Shown here piece by piece: positions 23,420 to 33,856 of a stretch of 64,000 bases of DNA (positions are counted from its first letter, which is position 1; every line of letters begins with the position of its first letter). The stretch is from the NCBI GenBank assembly GCA_025766275.1, contig JAFKAC010000022.1:248001-312000 (forward strand), in the 5' to 3' direction. The stretch comes from Lactarius indigo. Lineage: Eukaryota > Basidiomycota > Agaricomycetes > Russulales > Russulaceae. The notes beneath the pieces are model-generated. The model worked only from the letters and a program-made list of their open reading frames with translations. It was not told where the DNA came from and did no database searches. Position numbers and translations under genes: made by a program.

Positions 23420-25720
23420 ACGTGTAACTATTCACCCCGCTTGGGTTCCCAATGCGCCTCTGAAGGAAAGACAACGGAGGGTAATGCCGGCCCCAGCGGA
23501 GATCGGATCCATAGTACCAGCCGCAACGAACCTCCGTCCGCCTCTGCAGCCTCAGTCGACAGAGAGGCCTGCAGGCGAAGCGTTCGAAGCGCCTGCACGT
23601 TTGACAATAGCAAACTGACCTGCTTTGTACAGCACTTGAAGGGAGACCTAGTGCTGATTATAACCAATGCTGCTGAGTGGGCCAGCTGACGCGTACCTCA
23701 TCTGAAGTGCGGTCAAGACTCAGCTCGAGTACCTCGAGCCCCGCATCCATATTTTCCTGCGCGACCAATAACCGCCCGCGTGTATGCACGCCCACATCGA
23801 GTGCGAGAACCAGAATGAGCTCCCTCAGTGAGCCACCGAGCGCAGAAAATAAAGCTGCAGGGCACAGGCCATTGTACAGCGTGCTCGAAATTTGTAGCGT
23901 CATGCGGCGAAGCAGGCGGACATATGTGAGTGCGGGCGTGAAGCCGGGACTTCTATCGAACACCGCAAAGGTGCGGAGTAGCGGCGGGCGAAACATTGTG
24001 CACTGCAGGGGGCACACCGATGAAGTGAGGTAGCGCGAGGTGCGTGAGACGTGCGCAGGCTGGCGCGGAAAGAAAGTCGTCGAGGAAGACATAGGGAAGT
24101 ATGTCAGAGAGCCAGGTCAGGTGCGTAAGCATGCCTGACGCCGCGGCGAGCAGCTCCGCATCGAAGACCGGAAGCATCAGCACCGAGAGAGTGTGCATTG
24201 AGTGGAGCGCCACGGCCAGCGCGAGGACGGAAGACGGGCCGTGCGTTGGCGGGTAGGCGCGCTGCGCGGGGGTCATCACGAGTGCCGGTAGGTGAGGTAC
24301 ACCAGCTTGCCGCGCGATGCACGCATCGGCATTGTCAGCAGAGAAATCGAGTGTGCATGGGTGGGGAGCGTTTGAAAGGGAGACCGGGAGTTGAGCGGGA
24401 TGGTGTTTGTCGGTATGCTCGGGAATATCTCGGACATGCGTGGGAAGGATTGTAGGACGGGAAAGTCGGTGCAGGCCATGTCCAGCTCGGATATAATGCT
24501 GCCACATCAGCCGAGGCCGCTGGCACGGCGAATATCTGGGGATGGAAGCAATGGCAAGCAGCCAGGAGAGCGGGGCCACGGGACACTGGGGATGTAGGAA
24601 ATGACCTTGGAGGAGCACCCTCGTCCCCTGGGGAAATGCGACACGGAAGCAGTGGTTTCCCGCAAGCATAGGGATATCGAGATGGGGGACTGAGATGTCG
24701 AGGAGATGATGGATGACGGTGAGTGCGCGAGACCGGGCATGTCTTGATGTTGTAATTTTGGGACTGCTCGAGCCTACGTGAAGGACGGTGTACAAGGGGT
24801 CGTAGGGGGGGAGGAGACTGATGAACAGCACAAATAGAGAGCATACTCACAGTGGCAAGAAGACTGTGGTGAGATATGCAGAGAGTGCTTGAAGCAGCAA
24901 CAGGGGGTCAGGCAAGGGAAGCAAGAGTGTCTGGCACACAAACAGTGAGAACTGATGTTGTTACATTGGAGGGAAGGAGGCTTACCTGGCACACAAACAG
25001 TGAGAACTGATGTGGACCAGGAGCGTACATGGTACTCTACTTATACTCCTACAGAGGGTGACAGTAGTACAAGGTAAGTAACGCTAGTCACAGAATACAA
25101 AGGTGCTATTGTTCTACAAAGGGACAAAAGAATGGACGCTTTGAGAACAAGGGAAAGGAGAACAAGGAGAGTCCAGAACTAGATGATATCATACTGACAT
25201 CATAATAAAGATAGTACCAAGTAAAGAACAAAGAGAAGTATAAAAGCGTTATACAACGCAGAGTCCGGATGTATGATGTCATAGAAGTACAGTGATGTCA
25301 TAGATGACGCAATGGTAAGTCCAGATTGTACAGATCAAATAGTATCTAATCTACAAGTCCTGTATATCTAATCTAAAGCAGTCCATGCTGCAAGTCCGGT
25401 CCGTACGAGCCGCTAAGTGCGCAAGGGTCACTTATCAACAGAGACTGGCTAGAAGTAAGGCTGTCAAAGTAGTGTGTGAACGGGCATTTTGGAGCCGGAA
25501 ATAGAAGATCTGCAGAGGTGGGTGGCCATCCCAGTGGCATTCTCGTCGATCTTGCTTCTTCGATTCTAATTCCGTACACGTCTTGACGATCTTCGTGTCC
25601 CACCTTCGACCAAGACACTCCCGGGTTAGGAAAAGTAGCAATGTTGAGTTTGCGCTAGACTCGTCTGACTCAAACGAAGATCTCAGCGCGAACACGTGAC
25701 TTTCTATGATCAGCGTAAGT
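23420..25720 (-). pseudogene. LRR-type gene family, copy b, interrupted by a solo LTR
   Basis: Minus-strand exons encode leucine-rich segments typical of F-box-associated LRR proteins of mushroom fungi: LDFSADNADACIARQAGV, LSVLMLPVFDAELLAAAS, ARLTHLALPHF, then after a frame change PPLLRTFAVFDRSPGF, LCPAALFSALGGSLRELI, LEVLELSLDRTSDEV and a last exon with NVQALRTL and SEAHWEPKRG. The frame change between the ALPHF and RTFAVF parts is also present in copy c, so it predates the duplication or marks an intron I cannot place. A copia LTR at 24819-25440 cuts the 5' part. No F-box is visible. I infer a relative of F-box/LRR proteins. Confidence 0.6.
24819..25440 (-). mobile_element. Solo LTR of the Ty1/copia family, inverted (622 bp), TSD GAGAC
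   Basis: In plus orientation it starts TGATGAACAGCAC and ends GGTCACTTATCAACA, the reverse complement of the family LTR. The 5-bp duplication GAGAC flanks it at 24814-24818 and 25441-25445. The uninterrupted site is preserved in copy c near 44086 (GGGAGACTGGCTGGC). The leader repeat variant is the same as in the full element. Confidence 0.93.
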
Positions 25721-25738
25721 GCAACCAACCATCCCGAT

Positions 25739-26457
25739 TGTAACGTTACAGTAGGAACGTTCAGCTCGGCGTGAGCAAGTCTGGTCTTTCTATGTCAATG
25801 AGCGAGGGTTCAGCCGATAATGGCAAGGTTTAAGTGGTTAACAAGGATCTCAGAGTATGACACAATACTCAAGATGTGAGAGGAGTTCAGGGGTTCAAGA
25901 GGGTCGACGGTTCAGCAGAGAGTTACCCCAAGGGAATGGGAAAACAATGTATACTGTGATGGTAAAGAAGTCAAGTCTAAGGATACAAGCTACCTAGGGC
26001 CACGACTTATATAGAAAAAGGTTTGTTTGTGCGGAACAAACAAATGGCGCAATCCGCAGCAAGCGTGAGAAGTAACACAGCAATCCGCAGCAAGCGTGAG
26101 AAGAAGGTACAGCAATCCGCAGCAGGCATGGGAAAAAGAAGAAAGTGTGCACAGCTATCCGCAGTAAGTGTGAGAAGAAGCAAGGATATAAAAGGCAAGT
26201 GAGACATGTCTCAAAGTTAAAAATAGAAATGAGACACCTGCCATAAAAGGGTGCATTTAGCCCAAGTATAGTAGTAATAAAGACTAATAAGGACAATGAG
26301 TGTCTCATTGTCTCACTTTGCACTAGGAGAGAATCTTAAGGCTCCTAGTGCGCAGCAAGTCCGAAAAAGGGAAAGCCAAGAAAGGAAAGACTTTCCCGCG
26401 AACGCAAGTGTAAGTAAGAAATTAAAGTAAAGTTGAAAACAAGTCCAGTCCGTAACA
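25739..26457. mobile_element. Solo LTR of a second LTR family (719 bp), TSD CCGAT
   Basis: The segment TGTAACG..CCGTAACA is bounded by TG/CA and flanked by CCGAT on both sides (25734-25738 and 26458-26462). On both flanks the sequence is the NLR upstream region (compare 16255-16400), so the insertion split that region. It contains about four copies of a unit around AATCCGCAGCAAGCGTGAGA (26050-26180) and a TATAAAAGG at about 26187. Its orientation was not fixed. Confidence 0.88.
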
Positions 26458-26462
26458 CCGAT

Positions 26463-26553
26463 GCCCGAAATCCCGGTCACCATGCCTGTTTACCCCGACC
26501 TGGAACCATGGAACTCGTTACTGCACTCAGTTTCCCTCCGAGGTAGCAAATGA
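26463..26553 (+). other. Remnant of NLR upstream sequence
   Basis: The stretch reading TGCCCGAAATCCCGGTCACC through TTTCCCTCCGAGG aligns with 16305-16390 upstream of NLR B. Its continuation is found only about 9.4 kb downstream, just before NLR C (from about 35910). It is therefore the left half of the NLR C promoter region. Confidence 0.75.
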
Positions 26554-27178
26554 TGTTGATAAGTGACCCCTGCGCACTTAGCGGCTCGTACGGACCGGAC
26601 TTGCAGCATGGACTGCTTTAGATTAGATATACAGGACCTGTAGATTAGATACTGTTTGATCTGTACAATCTGGACTTACCATTGCGTCATCTATGACATC
26701 ACTGTACTTCTATGACATCATACATCCGGACTCTGCGTTGTATAACGCTTTTGTACTTCTCTTTGTTCTTTACTTGGTATTATCTTTATTATGATGTCAG
26801 TATGATATCATCTAGTTCTGGACTCTCCTTGTTCTCCTTTCCCTTGTTCTCAAAGCGTTCACTCTTTTGTCCCTTTGTAGAACAATAGCACCTTTGTACT
26901 CTGTGACTAGCGTTACTTACCTTGTACTACTGTCACCCTCTGTAGGAGTATAAGTAGAGTACCATGTACGCTCCTGGTCCACATCAGTTCTCACTGTTTG
27001 TGTGCCAGGTAAGCTTTCTTCCCTCCAATGTAACAACATCAGTTCTCACTGTTTGTGTGCCAGACAATCTCCTGCTTCACTTGCCTGACCCCCTGTTGCT
27101 GCTTTCCAGCCACTCTTGATATCTCACCACAGTCTACTTTGTCACTGTGAGTATCATCTTCATGTGTGCTGTTCATCA
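26554..27178 (+). mobile_element. 5' LTR of the full-length Ty1/copia element (625 bp)
   Basis: TGTTGATA..TTCATCA. It has the same length as, and by eye is identical to, the 3' LTR. A TATA-like TATAAG is at 26949-26954. The leader repeat ACATCAGTTCTCACTG.. occurs at 26981-27008 and again at about 27036-27063, the first copy followed by the splice-donor-like GTAAGC. The left flank is NLR upstream sequence (AATGA) and does not match the right flank (ACGAC). Confidence 0.95.
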
Positions 27179-27193
27179 GGTTATGGGCCCTGG
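27179..27193 (+). other. Primer binding site, half-tRNA type
   Basis: GGTTATGGGCCCTGG follows the LTR directly. Its reverse complement contains GGGCCCATAACC, the anticodon stem-loop of initiator methionine tRNA, with CAU as anticodon. Drosophila copia and yeast Ty5 are known to prime from this internal site after cleavage of the tRNA. Here this is inferred from the sequence match. Confidence 0.75.
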
Positions 27194-27960
27194 TGCCCTA
27201 GCCACTCCACTTGGCTGGTCACTATCTTCCTAGGAGGACACACCAGGCTAAGGTCTGTCTGGGGCCTTACCAGCCTTGCCCAAGGCAGAGAGCAGTGGGG
27301 CGCCACTTGTCTCTGCTAAGGAACCTCCTGTGTATGTACTGCCCAGTAGTCCTACTTTCACCCCTACTGTTTTCCTAGCCCCTGCGCTATGCGCAAGGAG
27401 ACTGGGTCTGGTAGCCCCTTAACTTCAAAATATCCAGGCGTGCATGGCCCACTGGGCTGTGTATTGTGGAGCTTAGCGCCAGCTGTCTCTGGTGCTCCAC
27501 ACTGGGCGCAGGATCTCCTCACCATGGGAGTGTAAAACCTGGTTCAGGCTCTGGGGGGTGTTCACCATTATGGTGTTCTGCAACCAGATACCTGCCTTGT
27601 AGCGGCAATGGGAAAGGATTCAGTAAAGCCACTTGTGGCGATGAGGCAACCAACAGGCCGAGGAGGCTGAGGTAGACAGCCTTGGGCTCTGAAAGCATTC
27701 CCTTCACCTTCCCCCTGACGCAAACCATTTGAGCTGTGTCTTAGACACATCCTGGCTGGCAGCTAGCTCATGGTATGGCAAAGGGGTTCCTTCAACCTGG
27801 GCCTAGCCCTTGTATCACTGGCATACTATCAGGAGGCAGGACGCGTTAGCGTTCTGGCCTTACAGAATCACAGACAGGAGTGGTACCCCCTCTATCTTTA
27901 TGTCTTGCAACTATAAAGCACTGTCGCTGACTGCTCCTCGGCGACAGATAAATCATCCCA
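27194..27960. other. Untranslated leader of the copia element
   Basis: This lies between the primer binding site and the gag-pol start. I see no gene. Short frames on both strands have no domain. It probably contains the packaging signal. Confidence 0.5.
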
Positions 27961-30900
27961 ATGTCTGGTTCTTCATCTACCCCTGCTGCCGGTGCTGGTG
28001 CTCCTCCCAGCCCCACTGGTGGCTCTGCAGGAGGCTCACTCCCTCCTCCTTCTGGGTCCACACCCTCCACACGTCTCTCTCAGGCCCACAGTTCCAACTT
28101 TGGCATGCCATCTGGCATCCATCTCACTCAGTTTGACGGCACTGGCTGGAACGAATGGTCTGGGACCATTGAGGCTATCCTCACGCTGCATGAGGCTGAA
28201 GACGTGTTCACCTTGGACACACCCCCATCTGGCATCACTACCGATGAGTGGGATTCAGTCCAGCGTCGCTCCAAGGCGTACCTCCGCCTTTACTTAAAGC
28301 CAGATGTCTACTCCCTTGTGGCGGACAACATTGTCTATGCCACCTTCAAGGCGAAGTGGGACAAATTGAGAGACGTATACGCTGGTGCTTCGGGCAGCAC
28401 CACCATCTTTAACTTGTGGATCCAATTAACACAAGCCCGCCTCGACGACTCCGCACCCATGGCCGCTCAACTGGCCAAGCTCAATGAGCTTAGGGTTGCC
28501 CTTTCCAACGCGCAGATGGGTGTCTCTGACGTCCAATACTGCCTCATTCTCCTCCACGCGCTGCCGCCCTCTTATGAGGTGTTGGCCTCAACCATCCTTG
28601 CCAGTGGGGCCCCCTCCGCACTCAAGCACGCTGAAATAATTGCGCGCATAGTGTCGGAAGAAGCTCGCCGCGCCGGGCCCTCTGGCTCTTCCCTCAACAA
28701 GGTGGCCCCCGTCAAGTCGACGGGCAAAAAGGGCAAGAAAGACCACTCTGGTCTGACTTGCCACTATTGCAACAAAAAGGGGCACATCAAGCCTGACTGC
28801 AGGAAGAAAAAGAAGGATGAGGCTGACGCAAAGGAGAAGGAGAAGGCAGGCAACAAGGCCGCAAATAGTCACATTCTTGTACCTACCACCGCCTCCATTA
28901 AGGAGGTCGAAGAGCCCGCCATAGACTGGGCTTCTCAATCTATTTCTGTTGCCTTGTATGCTGCCTCGCGTGTGCGTTGGATGATGGACAGTGGTGCTAC
29001 ACACCACATTACACCTCATCGGTCTGACTTCAAGGACTACACCCCAACTAAAGGCACTGTACGCCTGGGTGATAAGTCCACTATAGACCAAGTGGGTGTC
29101 GGGTCTGTCGTCTTTACAACGAGCCAGGGTATCTCTATCACCCTCAGTAATGTGCTACACCTACCACAGGTGAAGACGCGCTTCTTGTCGACGCGCGCCC
29201 TAGCACAAAAAGGTGCTGAGATTGCCTTTGATAGTGGCTCATTTAAAATATCTATCAACCAAAAATGTGTGGCCAAAGGCTACCTTGAGGACAACCTTTA
29301 CTGGTTGGATGCAGCCAGCGTCGGCCTCAACGCCCACACAAAATCAAGTGCTGCCACACTTGATATCTGGCATGAACGCATGGGACACATATCCTCTGCG
29401 GCGCTGAAGGCGCATGGTCCCTCTGCCACTACAGGCATGGACATAGATAGCTCCACCACGGCCCACACAGTCTGCCGTGGGTGCGAGATGGGTAAATCCA
29501 CTCGCCAACCCTTTTCTGCGTCCTTCAACAAAAGGACAACTCGTCAATTTGAGATCGTGCACAGTGACCTTGCCGGTCCTATGCAGACTCAGTCCCTGCA
29601 AGGCTCGACCTACACTGCCACCTTCATAGACGACCACACTAAGTTCACTGTGGTCCACTTCCTTAAGTCGAAGGACCAGTTTGCTAAGTCGCTGCAGATG
29701 TATTTGGCTTGGGGTGAAACCCAAACTGGCCATAAACTGCGCGCTCTGCACTCTGATCGCGGTGGGGAATACATGTCGAGTGTCACGCAGGACATTCTTA
29801 AGCAGAAAGGGATAGAGCATCACCTCACAATGCCGGGTTCCCCACAGTCCAACGGGAAAGCCGAGCGGTTTAACCGCACCATTATGGATAAGGCAATGTC
29901 CATGCTCCACACAGCTGGCATGTCTAAAGGCTTCTGGGAGCATGCGGTGTGCGCAGCTGTGCACATCTATAACCGCTCTCCAGTCCGTGGGCTTAAGTGG
30001 CGCACTCCCTATGAGCTCTGGCACTCTGGCAAAGTGCCTGATGTCTCACATCTTCGTGTCTTCGGATGCAAGGGGTACATGCACGTACCCGCTGATAAGC
30101 GTCGCAAATTAGATGCGAAGGCCATTGAGGTCACGCTTATTGGGTTTGAGCCCGAATCTAAGGGCTATAAGCTCTGGGACCGCTCAACCCGCTCTGTTCG
30201 AGTGTCCAGGGATGTGACATTCGACGAGAGTAGCTTCCCGTCCCTTCAGGGTGTTGAGACACACCCCACACCTTCACCACCAGTCGTGCCTAGCACAACA
30301 GTGACTGCCGTGCCTCACCCGCCGGCGTTACCACCAATGCGAGCCCCCTCCCCTGCACACTCCAGTAGTAGTGAGGAGGAGGATGTTGAAAAGCTCCTAG
30401 ACCCCCCACAAGTCCAACCACGCCCCACCACTCCACCACCTGCTTTGCCAGCCCTGCCCACCACACCTAAACGTGAGCAGACCACTCCCACTTCACCCCC
30501 GCCGCGTCCTAGTGCAACGCGCATTATGCGCCATGTCCCTCCTCCCTCACCAGAAATGCCTGGGGGATTTGAGGATCGTGCACAGCGTAGTCAGCTGTTG
30601 CGCGAGATGGACAATGCACCAAGGCGCAGTGCTCGTGCCCCTGTCCCTAATCCGCGTTACTTCAATGCGGACAATGCGGCATGGCGCGGCAGGCGTCTGG
30701 GGTATGCGGAGTTACTAGCTGCTGCCTTTGTGGGCCGAGACCCTGCAACTTATGCAGAGGCCATGTGGTCTGCAGCTGCAGATAAGTGGACTAAGGCGTG
30801 TCAGTATGAAATGGACGCCCTAGCTAAGAATGGGACTTGGGAGTTAGTAGATCTCCCGCCTAATCGCAAGGCAGTAAAATCCAAATGGGTCTTTAAGCTC

Positions 30901-32283
30901 AAAGCGGATGGCCGCTATAGAGCTCGCTTGGTGGCTAAGGGATTCACGCAGATCCCTGGCGTAGATTTTGATGAAACCTTCTCTCCCGTCGCACGATTTG
31001 AGTCGCTACGTTTACTTCTGGCGTTGGCCGCGCTGGAGGACTGGCACATCCATCAGATGGATGTTAAGTCTGCTTTTCTCAATGGCGTGCTTGACGAGGA
31101 GATATACATGGAGCAGCCACAAGGTTTCACTGTCACTGGCTCTGAGACGAAGGTGTGTCGCCTGGTTAAGGCAATCTATGGTCTCAAACAGGCCTCCCGC
31201 GCATGGAACTTGCAATTCCATGGAGTGCTGACTGCACTCGGCTTTAAGCGGACGTTTGCTGATGCTGGCATATATGTGATGCCTCAACGGGAAGGGTATG
31301 ATCCACTCTTCGTTATTGTCTACGTTGATGACATCACTATACTGGGTCCCTCATTGAGTGGAATTAAGCGTCTTAAGTCAGACTTGTCTGAACGCTATGA
31401 GATGACAGATCTCGGGGAGATAGAGTCCTATCTTGGTATGCGCATTGTGCGCGACCGCTCCCTCAAACGCATCGAAATAGATCAGTCTGGCTACATCAAG
31501 GATGTCCTTGAACGCTTTGGCATGTCTGATGCCACACCACACAACACACCCTTGCCCGCTGGTGCTGACAAGCACCTGGTTAAATATACGTCGCAGGCAA
31601 CTGCCTCAGATATCTCTCACTACCAATCTCTTATTGGGAGTCTGCTTTATGTGCAGATTGGCACTAGGCCAGATATCTCCTTCGCTGTGTCACGTTTGGC
31701 GCAGTACGCAGCGAACCCCTCACCACAACATCTGCGACTTGCGCAGTATGTCCTGTCCTACTTAGTGGGAACTATGGATATGCGTATTGTCTATGATGGC
31801 GCCAATGGCGATGGCCTTCACGGCTACACTGATTCCAGTCTGGCTGACCAGACTGACGACCGCCACTCCACCTCTGGTTATGTGTTCCTACTAGCTAACG
31901 GTGCAATAAGCTGGTCTTCGCACAAGCAAAAGACTGTTGCCCAAAACACAACGGAAGCGGAATACATGGCCATGACCGACGCGGCTAACCAAGCTGCGTG
32001 GTATCAGAGCTTCCTTACGGAACTCGGGTACGAGGTTGACGACCCCATCCCACTTCATGGTGACAATAAGGGTGCCATTGACTTGGCTCTGAACCCTGTC
32101 ACTGGGAGACGGTCTAAGCACATTGCCATACGGCATCATGTCATTCGGGAGTACATCGAAAAGGGGACCATCACCCTCATTAGAACTCCTACTGTGGATA
32201 TGGTTGCGGACGGCTTCACAAAGTCACTACCGCGTGTCCTGCTGCAGAAACACAACGATGACATGGGACTTGTGTGTACTTAG
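27961..32283 (+). CDS. Ty1/copia Gag-Pol polyprotein, 1440 aa, intact
   Basis: One uninterrupted frame. Order: Gag with UBN2-type core (GTGWNEWSGTIEAIL), zinc knuckle CHYCNKKGHIKPDC near residue 267, protease MMDSGATHH near 341, integrase zinc region with H..H and CRGC (about 470-510), integrase core with HSDLAGP, HSDRGGEY and KAERF, a Pro-rich linker, reverse transcriptase with IHQMDVKSAFLNG and YVDD at 1121-1124, and RNase H with YTDSSLAD and TTEAEYMA. The order PR-IN-RT-RH is that of Pseudoviridae-type (Ty1/copia) elements. The ATG at 27961 gives full-length Gag. No stop or frame break is seen, and the LTRs are identical by eye, so the element may be active or very recently inserted. Confidence 0.96.
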   Translation: MSGSSSTPAAGAGAPPSPTGGSAGGSLPPPSGSTPSTRLSQAHSSNFGMPSGIHLTQFDGTGWNEWSGTIEAILTLHEAEDVFTLDTPPSGITTDEWDSVQRRSKAYLRLYLKPDVYSLVADNIVYATFKAKWDKLRDVYAGASGSTTIFNLWIQLTQARLDDSAPMAAQLAKLNELRVALSNAQMGVSDVQYCLILLHALPPSYEVLASTILASGAPSALKHAEIIARIVSEEARRAGPSGSSLNKVAPVKSTGKKGKKDHSGLTCHYCNKKGHIKPDCRKKKKDEADAKEKEKAGNKAANSHILVPTTASIKEVEEPAIDWASQSISVALYAASRVRWMMDSGATHHITPHRSDFKDYTPTKGTVRLGDKSTIDQVGVGSVVFTTSQGISITLSNVLHLPQVKTRFLSTRALAQKGAEIAFDSGSFKISINQKCVAKGYLEDNLYWLDAASVGLNAHTKSSAATLDIWHERMGHISSAALKAHGPSATTGMDIDSSTTAHTVCRGCEMGKSTRQPFSASFNKRTTRQFEIVHSDLAGPMQTQSLQGSTYTATFIDDHTKFTVVHFLKSKDQFAKSLQMYLAWGETQTGHKLRALHSDRGGEYMSSVTQDILKQKGIEHHLTMPGSPQSNGKAERFNRTIMDKAMSMLHTAGMSKGFWEHAVCAAVHIYNRSPVRGLKWRTPYELWHSGKVPDVSHLRVFGCKGYMHVPADKRRKLDAKAIEVTLIGFEPESKGYKLWDRSTRSVRVSRDVTFDESSFPSLQGVETHPTPSPPVVPSTTVTAVPHPPALPPMRAPSPAHSSSSEEEDVEKLLDPPQVQPRPTTPPPALPALPTTPKREQTTPTSPPPRPSATRIMRHVPPPSPEMPGGFEDRAQRSQLLREMDNAPRRSARAPVPNPRYFNADNAAWRGRRLGYAELLAAAFVGRDPATYAEAMWSAAADKWTKACQYEMDALAKNGTWELVDLPPNRKAVKSKWVFKLKADGRYRARLVAKGFTQIPGVDFDETFSPVARFESLRLLLALAALEDWHIHQMDVKSAFLNGVLDEEIYMEQPQGFTVTGSETKVCRLVKAIYGLKQASRAWNLQFHGVLTALGFKRTFADAGIYVMPQREGYDPLFVIVYVDDITILGPSLSGIKRLKSDLSERYEMTDLGEIESYLGMRIVRDRSLKRIEIDQSGYIKDVLERFGMSDATPHNTPLPAGADKHLVKYTSQATASDISHYQSLIGSLLYVQIGTRPDISFAVSRLAQYAANPSPQHLRLAQYVLSYLVGTMDMRIVYDGANGDGLHGYTDSSLADQTDDRHSTSGYVFLLANGAISWSSHKQKTVAQNTTEAEYMAMTDAANQAAWYQSFLTELGYEVDDPIPLHGDNKGAIDLALNPVTGRRSKHIAIRHHVIREYIEKGTITLIRTPTVDMVADGFTKSLPRVLLQKHNDDMGLVCT

Positions 32284-32295
32284 ATTGTAGATCAC

Positions 32296-32302
32296 GGGGA
32301 GA
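32296..32302 (+). other. Polypurine tract of the copia element
   Basis: A short purine run (GGGGAGA) directly abuts the 3' LTR start TGTTGATA, in the expected position of the plus-strand primer. Confidence 0.6.
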
Positions 32303-32927
32303 TGTTGATAAGTGACCCCTGCGCACTTAGCGGCTCGTACGGACCGGACTTGCAGCATGGACTGCTTTAGATTAGATATACAGGACCTGTAGATTAGATA
32401 CTGTTTGATCTGTACAATCTGGACTTACCATTGCGTCATCTATGACATCACTGTACTTCTATGACATCATACATCCGGACTCTGCGTTGTATAACGCTTT
32501 TGTACTTCTCTTTGTTCTTTACTTGGTATTATCTTTATTATGATGTCAGTATGATATCATCTAGTTCTGGACTCTCCTTGTTCTCCTTTCCCTTGTTCTC
32601 AAAGCGTTCACTCTTTTGTCCCTTTGTAGAACAATAGCACCTTTGTACTCTGTGACTAGCGTTACTTACCTTGTACTACTGTCACCCTCTGTAGGAGTAT
32701 AAGTAGAGTACCATGTACGCTCCTGGTCCACATCAGTTCTCACTGTTTGTGTGCCAGGTAAGCTTTCTTCCCTCCAATGTAACAACATCAGTTCTCACTG
32801 TTTGTGTGCCAGACAATCTCCTGCTTCACTTGCCTGACCCCCTGTTGCTGCTTTCCAGCCACTCTTGATATCTCACCACAGTCTACTTTGTCACTGTGAG
32901 TATCATCTTCATGTGTGCTGTTCATCA
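32303..32927 (+). mobile_element. 3' LTR of the full-length Ty1/copia element (625 bp)
   Basis: It repeats 26554-27178 with no difference that I can see. It is followed by ACGACAACG, which is not a duplicate of the AATGA left flank, and by a transposase fragment rather than NLR promoter sequence. Confidence 0.95.
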
Positions 32928-33856
32928 ACGACAACGTTTGTCAAGGCACAGTGAGTAATGAGTCTCTATTTGATAGCAAGAATGAGTTACTCACCTTCCG
33001 AATCTTGTGTAGTTGGCGGCGCGTGAAGGAAGACTATCTCAGCCATTTCAGTCTGCCCCGCCTTGACTTACTCGCATGGGTCTTGCTTACAAAACTCGCG
33101 CCGACATATTACCGAAAAATCGAAGTAGTATTCAATGACATCGGTCGCTTTCATGAACTGCCTAAGTGGAGAAAGGACTTCAAGGCTGAGTGGAAAAAAG
33201 CCATGAGAACACCAATTACAATACCATTAAACGAGAAATACCAACCGGACGTCAAACGATTTGTTTGTACCTGCCCGCACTTCGTCGTGAGTCGATTCCT
33301 GATATGCAAGCATTTAGTTCAGCAATTCCACCTGGTCGACCCTTGGTTTTTCCTCGAAGTAACACGAAACCGGACCTCACCTTTTTGGTCCCATCCCTCC
33401 CTCAAGCCCCTTCCAACGGCCGCAGCGAGAATCGAGGAAGATCGTCCAACGACCGCTGATGGTGATGGTGACGATAAGGTATATACTCGACTGAACACAG
33501 CCGGAAACGAAATGGACGACTCGGGTCCTCAGTCCGACGACGACAACGATGACGACGCACTGATTGATACTGGAGGCAACGTTGAGAAACAAAAGGTCAA
33601 AGAAGAAATGGAAAATTACATACACATCATCTGAGATTTCTGTGACGGCCTCGAATACCAAGTCAAGTTTCAAGACCACCGGTTTTTGAGGACGTTGGAA
33701 AGGGAGGGTGCCGGGTTCCTCAAGCTCGCGCAAAACTGTCTTAGTCGGGAAAGACGTTTGAATTCGAGTCGGGTTGCCTCCCCGTTGACATGGGAAAGGT
33801 CAACCGTGAACACACTATTTTATCGATCATGTCCATGCCGTGATCACGACACCTGA
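32928..33856 (+). pseudogene. SWIM-finger transposase C-terminal fragment
   Basis: The frame runs from the LTR edge through PRLDLLAWVLLTKLAPTYY, WRKDFKAEWKK and a SWIM finger (CTCPHFVVSRFLICKH), then an acidic stretch (SDDDNDDDALIDT). At 33632-33634 an in-frame TGA occurs. The same frame continues for 73 codons (DFCDGLEYQVKFQD, LEREGAGFLKLAQNCL) to TGA at 33854-33856. TGA sits where I would expect CGA (Arg). This kind of protein accompanies MULE-like transposons in Agaricomycetes. The 5' part is cut off exactly at the 3' LTR. It is not obviously the same family as the MULE at 9-11.8 kb. Confidence 0.75.

Noticed and set aside
29344..30024. Minus-strand frame (226 codons) inside copia gag-pol
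   Set aside because: It lies entirely opposite an intact, domain-rich frame and shows no splice structure or motif.
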